22,175 nt of DNA. It comes from Patescibacteria group bacterium (GTDB lineage: Bacteria > Patescibacteriota > JABMPQ01 > JAHIRA01). The notes under the pieces were generated by a model that saw nothing but the letters and a program-made list of their open reading frames with translations, was not told the origin of the DNA and searched no databases. Positions 1 to 7,122 of the stretch are shown here, piece after piece. The stretch covers positions 1 through 22,175 of the forward strand of contig JAHIRA010000143.1 in assembly GCA_018818905.1 (NCBI GenBank), written 5' to 3'. Each line of letters opens with the position of its first letter. Position 1 is the first letter of the stretch. Both the position numbers and the translations under genes were made by a program.

Positions 1-2342
1 CCAACACTCTCACGAAGAGCCTTCATGTCTTCTAGATGTTCTACCCAGAGCTTGTCATAGGTTTGAAGCAGTACCATCTTCTCGACCTGACGCAACACTA
101 TAGCGGTCATGTCCGTTTCTTTGGCTTTATATTGTTCTTGGGCTAGCTTATTTAGAAAATCAATAACAGCTGTTCTAAGAGCAGCACCGTTTCCTTCGTC
201 ACTTGAAGTAGCTTGTATTTGATTGAGTTGCAAATGTAAATCATCAGGACAAGGGAAAATTGTTCTCATGGTTTCGGCAATTTCTTCAAAGTCAGTTTTC
301 TCTTCTTGTTCTTTTGAGGAATGCTCAACCACAACCTGTTCAATCTCCTTCTCTATCATGTCAAGAATAATAAGCTTGAGATTTTTGCTTGGCTTCTCTT
401 TTCTGACTTCTGTTCCCTCTTCTTTGGCTTTAATTAGCTCTTTTTCATACTCCCAGGCTTCCAGAATCTTCATTCTCTGCTCATAAACAACTTCACGATG
501 CTTGTTCATAACGTCATCGTACTCAACAATATGTTTTCTGATATCAAAATTATGCCCTTCTACCTTCTTCTGAGCCGATTCAATAGACTTGGAAATCATC
601 TTGTGTTCTATGGGCATATCATCAGGAATCTTCATAGTTTCCATAACCATCTTCATTCGCTCGGAACCAAATAGTCTTAGTAACTCATCTTCGGTAGAAA
701 CATAAAAGAGTGATGCTCCAGGATCTCCTTGGCGACCAGAACGACCACGAAGCTGATTGTCTATGCGACGAGCTTCATGACGTTCGGTTCCAATAACAAA
801 AAGTCCACCAAGATTTTTGACAGATTCTGCTTCACTGCCCTCAGAAGGGCTTCCGCCGAGGACAATATCAACTCCACGACCAGCCATATTGGTGGCCACA
901 GTCACAGCAGCAACTTTACCGGCCTGAGCAATAATATCAGCTTCTCTTTCATGATTTTTGGCATTGAGAACATTATGTTCAACACCAGCTTGAGTTAGTA
1001 AACCTGATAACAACTCATTTTTCTCAATAGAGACCGTACCAATAAGCACCGGTTGGCCTTTTTCTTTGAGTTCTTTGGTTTTGCTAACAACAGCCTTAAA
1101 TTTACCTAATTCAGATTTATAGATCTGATCATTAAGATCTTCTCTAACCAGGGGTTGATTGGTTGGGACCTCAATGACATCGAGGTTATATATTTTATTA
1201 AACTCTTCTGCCTCTGTTAGGGCTGTTCCGGTCATACCCGCCAGCTTTTTGTAGAGTCTAAAATAATTCTGGAAAGTGATAGTTGCCAGAGTCACAGACT
1301 CGCGTTTGATAGTCACGCCTTCTTTAGCTTCAATGGCTTGGTGAAGGCCTTCTGAATAACGTCTACCTGGCATAAGACGACCGGTAAATTCATCAACGAT
1401 AATTATTTCGTCATCCTTAATGACATAATCTTTGTCTTTATCAAATAGAGTGTAGGCCTTGAGAGCCTGCTCGATATGATGAACGGTTCTAATGCCTTTC
1501 TCTTCATAAATATTTTCTACTCCAAGATATTTCTCTATCTTTGTAATACCCTCTTCTGTTAAGGTCGCGGCTTTGAGCTTCTCATCAATGTTATAGTCGT
1601 CATTCTCCTTTAGAGTTGAAACAATTTTGGCAAACTGAAAGTATTCGTTACTTGACTCCTGGGCTGGCGCAGAAATTATAAGTGGAGTTCTGGCTTCATC
1701 AATGAGAATAGAATCAACCTCATCAACAATAGCAAAGGCTAGCTTCTTTTGCACAATCCCTTCAAGGTCCTGAACCATATTATCTCTCAGATAGTCAAAA
1801 CCAAACTCATTATTGGTCCCATAGGTAATGTCAGCATCATAGGCTGCTTGCTTGTCTTGATCTGACTGACCATGGAGGCTGACTCCAACAGAAAGCCCCA
1901 AGAAACTATAAAGCTTCCCCATCCACTCGGCATCACGGTTGGCCAAATATTCATTAACCGTCACCACATGGACGCCTTGCCCCTTGAGAGCGTTTAGGAC
2001 AACGGGAAGTGTAGCCACCAAGGTTTTACCTTCACCAGTTTTCATTTCGGCAATTTTGCCTTCATGAAGAACAATGCCGCCCATAAGTTGGACGTCAAAA
2101 TGACGCATTTTGAGAACACGTTTGGAAGCTTCTCTAACTAAAGCAAAAACAGGCGGTAACAACTTGTCTAATGATGTTTTGTTTTGAGCCTGCTCTTTAT
2201 GTTTTAGAATCTCATTTCTTATTTTGTCGTCAGAAAACTTCTCGTATTCTTTTTCTAAGCCATTAATAACACTAACCTTTTCTTCAAGGCCACTTATAAT
2301 CTTCTTGTTTGGATCACCAAATATCTTTGATAAAAATGACAT
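1..2342 (-). CDS. secA: Preprotein translocase ATPase SecA (C-terminus cut by window edge)
   Basis: SecA is the cytoplasmic motor that pushes unfolded preproteins through the SecYEG channel using ATP. The frame is open from the ATG at 2340-2342 to the left edge, giving about 780 residues. Seen in the translation: Walker A GEGKT at about residues 103-107 in the context [10 protein letters not shown], the SecA form of the DEAD box (DEVD, about 207-210) followed by [14 protein letters not shown], and helicase motif VI as [17 protein letters not shown]. The last visible residues, [10 protein letters not shown], belong to the helical scaffold/wing region, so some 60-120 C-terminal residues lie outside the window. 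Whether a C-terminal zinc-binding tail exists cannot be judged. The gene starts only 3 nt after the hpf stop, so the two are almost surely co-transcribed. Identity is secure. Confidence 0.97.
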   Translation of the reverse strand, partial: MSFLSKIFGDPNKKIISGLEEKVSVINGLEKEYEKFSDDKIRNEILKHKEQAQNKTSLDKLLPPVFALVREASKRVLKMRHFDVQLMGGIVLHEGKIAEMKTGEGKTLVATLPVVLNALKGQGVHVVTVNEYLANRDAEWMGKLYSFLGLSVGVSLHGQSDQDKQAAYDADITYGTNNEFGFDYLRDNMVQDLEGIVQKKLAFAIVDEVDSILIDEARTPLIISAPAQESSNEYFQFAKIVSTLKENDDYNIDEKLKAATLTEEGITKIEKYLGVENIYEEKGIRTVHHIEQALKAYTLFDKDKDYVIKDDEIIIVDEFTGRLMPGRRYSEGLHQAIEAKEGVTIKRESVTLATITFQNYFRLYKKLAGMTGTALTEAEEFNKIYNLDVIEVPTNQPLVREDLNDQIYKSELGKFKAVVSKTKELKEKGQPVLIGTVSIEKNELLSGLLTQAGVEHNVLNAKNHEREADIIAQAGKVAAVTVATNMAGRGVDIVLGGSPSEGSEAESVKNLGGLFVIGTERHEARRIDNQLRGRSGRQGDPGASLFYVSTEDELLRLFGSERMKMVMETMKIPDDMPIEHKMISKSIESAQKKVEGHNFDIRKHIVEYDDVMNKHREVVYEQRMKILEAWEYEKELIKAKEEGTEVRKEKPSKNLKLIILDMIEKEIEQVVVEHSSKEQEEKTDFEEIAETMRTIFPCPDDLHLQLNQIQATSSDEGNGAALRTAVIDFLNKLAQEQYKAKETDMTAIVLRQVEKMVLLQTYDKLWVEHLEDMKALRESV

Positions 2343-2345
2343 ATA

Positions 2346-2657
2346 TTACTTTCTGTTCTCCTGTTTCTTGGCTTTATACTTTTCTAGCTGTTTCTTGAGT
2401 TTGGGCATCATTTTGTCAACCGCTTCATAATACTCAGTAGCTTTGGCTTCGGCACGAAGTTCTCCACCCGCCATGAAAATTGTGGCCTCAGCTCTAAACT
2501 TCTCGCCCCCATGTTCTGAAGTGTCCTCTTCGAGTTCTATTCTAGCGCTAATGAAACCATTCTCCAGATAGTGCTCGAGATGATTGACCTTTTTTCTAGT
2601 GTAGTCCTCAACCTCAGGAGGAAGCGGACCAGTTTTTGAATAAAGAGTTATTTTCAT
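2346..2657 (-). CDS. hpf: Ribosome hibernation promoting factor, short HPF/YfiA type
   Basis: A 103-residue protein of the S30AE (sigma-54 modulation/YfiA) family, which binds the decoding region of the 30S subunit and holds ribosomes inactive in stationary phase or starvation. The N-terminus (MKITLYSKTGPLPPEVEDYTRKK), the central ARIELEED and EATIFMAGGELRAEAKATEYYEAVDKM segments and the basic tail (KKQLEKYKAKKQENRK) match the family pattern of alternating strands with two basic helices. Length fits the short form; the C-terminal dimerisation domain of long HPF is absent. The gene leads the hpf-secA unit, an arrangement found in many bacteria. A good promoter lies upstream with a leader of about 40 nt. 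No strong Shine-Dalgarno precedes the ATG. Confidence 0.93.
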   Translation of the reverse strand: MKITLYSKTGPLPPEVEDYTRKKVNHLEHYLENGFISARIELEEDTSEHGGEKFRAEATIFMAGGELRAEAKATEYYEAVDKMMPKLKKQLEKYKAKKQENRK

Positions 2658-2703
2658 ATTTTTGTCTTAAACCTTTTAGTTTTTCTCTTTTAGGGACGTT
2701 TCT

Positions 2704-2732
2704 ACTATAATTAAATTAGTGCTCTTTGGCAA
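2704..2732 (-). promoter_or_regulatory. Sigma70-type promoter of hpf-secA
   Basis: On the minus strand, -35 TTGCCA (2732-2727) and -10 TATAGT (2709-2704) each match the consensus at 5 of 6 positions and are separated by exactly 17 nt. Transcription would start near 2697, giving a leader of about 40 nt to the hpf ATG at 2657. It lies back to back with the response-regulator promoter at 2744-2772. Predicted by eye only. Confidence 0.65.
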
Positions 2733-2743
2733 GCAGAATTGGA

Positions 2744-2772
2744 TTGACTTTTTATTGATTATGTTTTATGAT
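2744..2772 (+). promoter_or_regulatory. Sigma70-type promoter of the response-regulator gene
   Basis: On the plus strand, -35 TTGACT (2744-2749) and -10 TATGAT (2767-2772) are separated by 17 nt, each with one mismatch to consensus. The expected start is near 2779, leaving a leader of about 40 nt before the ATG at 2820. The -35 box lies only 11 bp from the -35 box of the divergent hpf promoter. Confidence 0.65.
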
Positions 2773-2808
2773 TCAGGGCTTTGAATTATCAAAGAAGGAA
2801 AAAAGAAC

Positions 2809-2814
2809 AAGGAG
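2809..2814 (+). promoter_or_regulatory. Strong Shine-Dalgarno (AAGGAG) fixing the response-regulator start
   Basis: AAGGAG lies 5 nt before the ATG at 2820. It settles that ATG as the start in place of the in-frame TTG at 2781, which would add 13 lysine/glutamate/glutamine-rich residues with no ribosome site. It is the only strong, well-spaced Shine-Dalgarno I found in the window. Confidence 0.75.
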
Positions 2815-2819
2815 AAGAA

Positions 2820-3170
2820 ATGAAGAAAGTTATTGTCATAGAAGACAATGCCATCCTGAGAAAGGCTCTTAAGAGAGTTTTTAGAGGATCAGAGTTCGAT
2901 GTTTCATTTTACCCCAACACTGAGGAGGCGATGTTCAGTCTGGGAGACCTTTTCCCAGACATCTTCATTACTGATAACGATCTTGGCCTAGGTCACAAAA
3001 GAGGGTGTGACTTCGCTCGAACGATGAGTGGCAAGGTGCCTGTTATTGTGATGAGTGCCGAAGATGTGCGAGCAGAAGCTAAAACCGCTGGAGCGATTGC
3101 CTTCTTATTTAAGACAGATGGACTTGATGGCATTCCAAAAATGATTCGTGAACATCTACCCGAAGAGTGA
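2820..3170 (+). CDS. Stand-alone receiver-domain response regulator (CheY/Spo0F-like)
   Basis: A 116-residue protein consisting of one receiver domain with no DNA-binding or enzymatic output domain. Visible receiver residues: acidic pair E8-D9 after the first strand, the phospho-acceptor aspartate D52 in PDIFITDNDLG, S79 at the end of strand 4 (VIVMSA) and K98 in FLFKTD. The usual proline after the conserved lysine is threonine here. The family takes a phosphoryl group from a histidine kinase and passes it on or signals by protein contact. No kinase gene is in the window, so partner and output are unknown. The start is set by AAGGAG; the gene has its own promoter and terminator and is transcribed away from hpf-secA. 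Confident as a receiver, no claim about role. Confidence 0.88.
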   Translation: MKKVIVIEDNAILRKALKRVFRGSEFDVSFYPNTEEAMFSLGDLFPDIFITDNDLGLGHKRGCDFARTMSGKVPVIVMSAEDVRAEAKTAGAIAFLFKTDGLDGIPKMIREHLPEE

Positions 3171-3195
3171 TCTTTGATTGTTTGTTCTTTGCCCG

Positions 3196-3223
3196 CCCTG
3201 GCACACACGCTGGGGCTTTTTTT
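3196..3223 (+). terminator. Rho-independent terminator of the response-regulator gene
   Basis: Seven-base-pair stem CCCTGGC (3196-3202) / GCTGGGG (3209-3215), including two G-T wobbles, with loop ACACAC, then a C and seven T on the plus strand (3217-3223). It begins 25 nt after the stop and touches the end of the convergent murB. On the minus strand no T-run follows, so it should act for the plus strand only. Confidence 0.7.
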
Positions 3224-4130
3224 ATTCAACGACAATATTTTCTTCTTCAAGCTCAACACCGTAGATTTCTTGTACTTTTGTTTTGATGCGACTAGTCAGC
3301 TTCTTATAATCATCAAAACTTCCTGCACCCGTGTTAACTATAAAATTGCCATGTTTTTCTGACACTTGCAAACCGCCTATCTGAGTTCCTTTTAACCCGG
3401 CTTCTTCGATAAGTTTACCCGCACTTTCCCCTTCTGGATTCTTGAACACACATCCAGCGTTGGGAAGATCAAGAGGATGGGATTCTTTGCGGTGTAGTAG
3501 TACCTCTTTCATCCTCTCTTTGGCCTCCTTCAAATCACCCTTCTTTAATTTCAATGTGGCAGCTAGGATTATTTGCTTGGCCTCAGTTTTGGCTTTTGAG
3601 TCTCGATAGCCAAAACAAAAATCTTTGTTAGAGAGCACTTGATCCTGAATACTTTTGTCTTTGACTTCCAATACCTCAACTTCGGTGACAAAATCGCACA
3701 TAGTTGAACCAAAGGCTCCAGCGTTGCCAAAAATAGCCCCACCTAGACTTGAAGGAATTCCAGCCAAGTTCTCCATGCCGGTTAGCTTGTGCCGGTGAGC
3801 AAAGGCAATAATTTCTGACAAGGTCACTCCTGTTTCAGCCACTAGTTGATTGTCTTCTTGAAGAGTAATCGATTTAAAAACCGGTCTTATGACAACTCCA
3901 TCAAACCCTGTGTCAGAAAAAACTACATTACGACCCCACCCCAAAATAAAGTACTTGAGACCATTCTTTAGACAGTATTCAAGAACTTTCTCTAGATCAT
4001 CTTTCTTTGAAACCTCAATAAGCAGGGTTGCTGGACCACCTATTTTGATGGAGGTTTGATTTTTTAGAAGCACCCCTTCTTGGGCTTCTGGAAAAGACTC
4101 TTTAAATGTGAGAATTTGCTCTGACGTCAT
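3222..4130 (-). CDS. murB: UDP-N-acetylenolpyruvoylglucosamine reductase MurB
   Basis: FAD- and NADPH-dependent cytoplasmic enzyme that reduces UDP-GlcNAc-enolpyruvate to UDP-MurNAc, the second committed step of peptidoglycan precursor synthesis. The 302-residue protein has the FAD-binding segment NQTSIKIGGPA (about 24-34), GWGRNVVFSDTGFDG (about 64-78, where most MurBs have GGGSN), GIPSSLGGAIFGNAGAFG (about 124-141), the catalytic YRDS arginine (R176), and NAGCVFKNP, where C227 stands at the proton-donor position (Ser or Cys in the family). A C-terminal glutamate around E297 fits the last catalytic residue. No Shine-Dalgarno precedes the ATG. In the classical dcw cluster murB follows murC directly; here an opposite-strand coiled-coil gene and a terminator separate them. 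Confidence 0.95.
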   Translation of the reverse strand: MTSEQILTFKESFPEAQEGVLLKNQTSIKIGGPATLLIEVSKKDDLEKVLEYCLKNGLKYFILGWGRNVVFSDTGFDGVVIRPVFKSITLQEDNQLVAETGVTLSEIIAFAHRHKLTGMENLAGIPSSLGGAIFGNAGAFGSTMCDFVTEVEVLEVKDKSIQDQVLSNKDFCFGYRDSKAKTEAKQIILAATLKLKKGDLKEAKERMKEVLLHRKESHPLDLPNAGCVFKNPEGESAGKLIEEAGLKGTQIGGLQVSEKHGNFIVNTGAGSFDDYKKLTSRIKTKVQEIYGVELEEENIVVE

Positions 4131-4145
4131 ATGGCTTTTTTTGAT

Positions 4146-4174
4146 AGTATAGACTATAATACAAGAACGATAAA
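4146..4174 (-). promoter_or_regulatory. Possible promoter of murB
   Basis: The minus-strand -10 TATACT (4151-4146) has one mismatch; the -35 TTTATC (4174-4169) at 17-nt spacing matches only three of six positions. A start near 4139 would give a leader of only about 9 nt before the murB ATG at 4130. Weak and uncertain. Confidence 0.3.
4155..4160 (+). promoter_or_regulatory. Possible -10 box for the coiled-coil gene
   Basis: A perfect TATAAT lies 58 nt before the ATG at 4219. No acceptable -35 hexamer is visible 16-18 nt upstream and there is no extended -10. It lies 3 bp from the opposite-strand -10 proposed for murB, so polymerases would compete if both are real. Confidence 0.28.
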
Positions 4175-4218
4175 AGCGGAGAAGGTTATTTTTTGATTAA
4201 TAAAGTAACCAGAAAAAA

Positions 4219-4620
4219 ATGAACCAGGAACACGAACAAGCTCATCAGGATCTAAAAAAAGAGATTACAGAAGAAACAGACGAAAAGCTGGAATCTTTCG
4301 CGTTGATTGTCAAAAAAGGATTTGACAGTATGGACAAAAGATTTGATGAGGTACTTGGCGAAATGAATGAACGCTTCAGTAAAGTTGATGGTGTAATTGG
4401 CGAAACGAAAGGATGTTTTGACAAAATCGACGATGAACTGGCTGGAATTAAATCTCGCCTAAAAAACGTTGAAAAAAGACTCGATCTATTATCAGAAGAT
4501 GTAGGTGATATTAAGGAAGAAGTCTCAGATATCAACATAAAATTTAGTCAAAAGCCTGACAGAAAGAATCTAGCCTTACTTGATAAAAGAGTAACTGCTC
4601 TTGAACAAAAGGTACTATAA
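4219..4620 (+). CDS. Small acidic coiled-coil protein, function unknown
   Basis: A 133-residue, highly charged, soluble protein without signal peptide or membrane segment. I do not recognise a family. Phenylalanines at 35, 42, 53 and 67 are spaced 7, 11 and 14 residues apart in a recurring pattern (GFDSMDKRFDEV, ERFSKVD, CFDKIDDEL), pointing to mixed heptad/hendecad coiled coil. It continues through IKSRLKNVEKRLDLL, DIKEEVSDI and a C-terminal DKRVTALEQKVL. There is one cysteine (C66). Such proteins usually form rods or oligomers acting as scaffolds. It is the only plus-strand gene between murC and murB. No Shine-Dalgarno precedes the ATG. A terminator follows 6 nt after the stop. The clean open frame, stop plus terminator and helical periodicity support a real gene. 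Confidence 0.75.
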   Translation: MNQEHEQAHQDLKKEITEETDEKLESFALIVKKGFDSMDKRFDEVLGEMNERFSKVDGVIGETKGCFDKIDDELAGIKSRLKNVEKRLDLLSEDVGDIKEEVSDINIKFSQKPDRKNLALLDKRVTALEQKVL

Positions 4621-4626
4621 ATATCC

Positions 4627-4665
4627 AAAAAATAGCTATTTAAAACCTCAGGTGGCTATTTTTTT
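4627..4665. terminator. Bidirectional terminator between the coiled-coil gene and murC
   Basis: Inverted repeat AAAAAATAGC (4627-4636) / GCTATTTTTTT (4655-4665) around an 18-nt loop. The plus strand ends in a seven-T run, and the minus strand reads into T-rich sequence as well. It lies 6 nt after the coiled-coil stop and 10 nt from the murC stop, so it can serve both convergent units. The stem is AT-rich with only two G-C pairs, so efficiency is uncertain. Confidence 0.6.
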
Positions 4666-4675
4666 GTCTCAAAAA

Positions 4676-6037
4676 TTATATTTTCTCAATCAATTCTGAA
4701 GTGATTAGATTGATATCACCTGCCCCCATCACCATAACTACATCCCCTTTCTGAATGTGCTCTACTGCCTCCTTGGGAGCTTCTTTGAAGTTCTCAACAA
4801 AATACGCTTCTGTATCATTCTTTTTGATATCATCAACAATTTTCTCCATTGGAAGCTCTAGAGAAGTTGTCCGGCCAGGAACTCTGTAAACATCAGTCAA
4901 AAAGACCAGGCCTGCTTTAGAAAGCGCTGGGGCAAACTCGTCAAACAGGGCTTCGGTTCGGTCTTGATGATGAGGCTGATAAATAATAACTAGTCTTCTG
5001 TCGGGGTATTTCTGTTGAGCGTATTCTAGTGACGCCCTTATTTCTGCCGGGTGATGAGCGTAGTCATCTATGACGGTAATGCCCTTCTTTTCAGCTTTGA
5101 TTTCAAACCTTCTCCAGGCCCCATGATATTTTTCTAATCCAGCTTTTATCTTAGGAGCTGGGACATCTAGAAACTGGGCCAGAGAAATAGCAGCTAAAGA
5201 GTTTTGGATATTATGCCGACCAAAGACGTTCAGGATAACGTTTTTTATTTCGCCAAAACCTGATTGAACATCAAAGTTAAGTTGTTTACTGACCTGGATA
5301 TTCTTTGCCCTAACGTCCCCTTTTTTGAGTCCGTACCAAATCACCTTTCTATCAATCTGCGAGACAACTTCAGAAACTTTCTTATCATCAGCGTTGGCAA
5401 TAATAAGGCCGTCTGGAGAAACGTTTTCCAAGAATTTCTTAAAGGAATCTTTGACTGCCTGGAGATCTTTGAAGCAGTCAGGATGATCAAAGTCAAGCGA
5501 GGTGACAATGGCAATATAGGGGTGATAGTTATGAAAAGCTGAACGATATTCGTCAGCTTCAAGAACAAACAAATCACCTTTTCCAAGCCTAGCATTGCCG
5601 TCTAACTGTTCTAGATTGGAGCCAACTATAACCGTTGGATCAAGACCAGCCTCCGCTAGTACTAAACTGGAAAGAGACGTCGTGGTGGTCTTGCCATGCG
5701 TTCCCGAGACAGCCACAAGTTTATAGTTTTTGGTGAGTTCAGCAACAAATTCTGGATATGAGAAAACCTTAAGGCCTCTCTTTTTGGCCACAAGAAGCTC
5801 TGGATTTTCTTGTGGTGAAGCTGCAGTATAAACAACTACTTCGGCTTTATTCGGTATATTTGTAGCAGAGTGTTTTCCAAGAAAAATGTTTATACCAAGC
5901 TTTTCTAATGAATCAGTTATCTCTGACTGATTTAGATCTGAGCCAGAAGCTTCTGCACCTTTTTGCTTCATGATTCTAGCTAAGGCAGAAACACCGATTC
6001 CACCGATTCCAACAAAATGAATATGTTTGATTTTCAT
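4676..6037 (-). CDS. murC: UDP-N-acetylmuramate--L-alanine ligase MurC
   Basis: Cytoplasmic ATP-dependent ligase that adds the first stem residue, normally L-Ala, to UDP-MurNAc. The 453-residue protein shows all three Mur-ligase domains: the N-terminal Rossmann-like UDP-sugar domain with HFVGIGGIGVSALA (about 7-20), the central ATPase domain with P-loop GTHGKTTTT (112-120), EADEY (160-164) and DFDHPD (182-187), and the C-terminal domain with GRHNIQNSLAA, GAWRRFE and DDYAHHPAEI (about 330-340). Length is normal. The start codon overlaps the murG stop by 4 nt (ATGA), indicating translational coupling. It is the last gene of the mraY-led unit and is followed by the terminator at 4627-4665. Confidence 0.96.
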   Translation of the reverse strand: MKIKHIHFVGIGGIGVSALARIMKQKGAEASGSDLNQSEITDSLEKLGINIFLGKHSATNIPNKAEVVVYTAASPQENPELLVAKKRGLKVFSYPEFVAELTKNYKLVAVSGTHGKTTTTSLSSLVLAEAGLDPTVIVGSNLEQLDGNARLGKGDLFVLEADEYRSAFHNYHPYIAIVTSLDFDHPDCFKDLQAVKDSFKKFLENVSPDGLIIANADDKKVSEVVSQIDRKVIWYGLKKGDVRAKNIQVSKQLNFDVQSGFGEIKNVILNVFGRHNIQNSLAAISLAQFLDVPAPKIKAGLEKYHGAWRRFEIKAEKKGITVIDDYAHHPAEIRASLEYAQQKYPDRRLVIIYQPHHQDRTEALFDEFAPALSKAGLVFLTDVYRVPGRTTSLELPMEKIVDDIKKNDTEAYFVENFKEAPKEAVEHIQKGDVVMVMGAGDINLITSELIEKI

Positions 6038-7113
6038 CTTTTGTCTCTAATTACTTCTTGAATAACGGCAAGGTAATTCTCGGCAGCATGCTTCTCAAAA
6101 ACTCGATCAAATTCTTGGCTCATTTTTTCTCTGTCGTGCCTTTCAAGAAGAAGCTTTCTAATGGTAGCCACTAGCTTTTCTGAAGTAAGTCCTTTCTGAC
6201 TCAGGTTGAGGGCCGCTTTAAATTCCTCAAAGAAACTAGCATTTGCTTCTTGGTGTGTGTCGGGAAGCGGAATAATAATGGTCGGTTTTTTTAGTTCAGC
6301 CAATTCTGTGAGAGTTGAAATACCAGCCCGACTAACCACAATATCGGCTGCCGCATAGGCGTACTTCAAGTCATCTTCCAAAAACTCAAAGACTTGATAT
6401 CTGTCTTTGCTTTCGGCAGCTTTTTTGCCTTTACCGGTAATATGCAGTACATGACAAAATTGCCGTAATTCAAAAACTGCCTGGGCCACAATTTGATTGA
6501 TCGAGAGAGCTCCTGTCCCACCACCCAGAATAAGAATAATGGGGAGGTCACCCATAATATCAAAATACTCACGACCTTCTTCTTTACTAGCTCCAAGAAT
6601 ATCTTGTCTCACCGGGTTCCCGGTTAGAACTACCTTCTCTCTGGGAAATTCTTTAAGAGAAAGCCTAAAGGTCACCGTGATCTTTTTGGCAAAGCGAGTT
6701 AGAATTTTATTCGTCAGACTTTTTTCAATATCTTGTTGGTGGATGATAAGGGGAATGCGCAGCACCCACGCAGCCACTCCAATAGGAATAGCCAAAAAGC
6801 TCCCAGCTGTCAAAATAGCTTGGGGTTTGAATTTCATCAAAATAACCAAAGATTGAAAAAAGCCAGCTATAATTTTGAGAGGGTCAATGACATTTTTGAA
6901 ACTAACATAGCGTCTTAACTTGCCAGCCAGAATGGCTCTGTAAGGCAAGTTATATTTCTTGGCAATTTTTTTCTCTATGCCAGATTTTGTTCCGACAAAA
7001 AGAAGGAGAGATTTTCCGTTTGTTTCTCTTTGAATTTCTTCTGCAATCGCCACCAAGGGCATTACAGATCCCCCGGTTCCCCCTCCAGCCAAGATGACTT
7101 TAATGGGTTTCAT
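6034..7113 (-). CDS. murG: Lipid II synthase MurG (GlcNAc transferase)
   Basis: Membrane-associated GT28 glycosyltransferase that transfers GlcNAc from UDP-GlcNAc to lipid I on the cytoplasmic face, giving lipid II. The 359-residue protein has the N-terminal glycine loop GGGTGGSVMP (10-19), HQQD near 125-128 (usually HEQN), TGNPVR (164-169), a second glycine loop GGGTGALSIN (197-206), and the UDP-GlcNAc segment SRAGISTLTELAELKKPTIIIPLP (about 261-284). Residue 16 is serine where characterised MurGs have the histidine of GGTGGH. The fold and other motifs are intact, so this looks like a lineage substitution. It overlaps murC by 4 nt and follows ftsW after 9 nt. No Shine-Dalgarno is visible. 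Confidence 0.94.
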   Translation of the reverse strand: MKPIKVILAGGGTGGSVMPLVAIAEEIQRETNGKSLLLFVGTKSGIEKKIAKKYNLPYRAILAGKLRRYVSFKNVIDPLKIIAGFFQSLVILMKFKPQAILTAGSFLAIPIGVAAWVLRIPLIIHQQDIEKSLTNKILTRFAKKITVTFRLSLKEFPREKVVLTGNPVRQDILGASKEEGREYFDIMGDLPIILILGGGTGALSINQIVAQAVFELRQFCHVLHITGKGKKAAESKDRYQVFEFLEDDLKYAYAAADIVVSRAGISTLTELAELKKPTIIIPLPDTHQEANASFFEEFKAALNLSQKGLTSEKLVATIRKLLLERHDREKMSQEFDRVFEKHAAENYLAVIQEVIRDKR

Positions 7114-7122
7114 ATCTTTTAA

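Noticed and set aside
729..998. Plus-strand open frame inside secA (89 residues), and similar frames at 223-486 and 2224-2430
   Set aside because: They lie opposite the well-conserved secA frame, have serine/phenylalanine-rich shadow composition and no start signals or family features.
2781..2819. Earlier TTG start for the response regulator
   Set aside because: It adds 13 charged residues outside the receiver fold and has no ribosome site, while AAGGAG precedes the ATG at 2820.
2993..3259. Minus-strand 88-residue frame opposite the response regulator
   Set aside because: It is antisense to a conserved receiver domain, crosses its terminator and shows no protein family.
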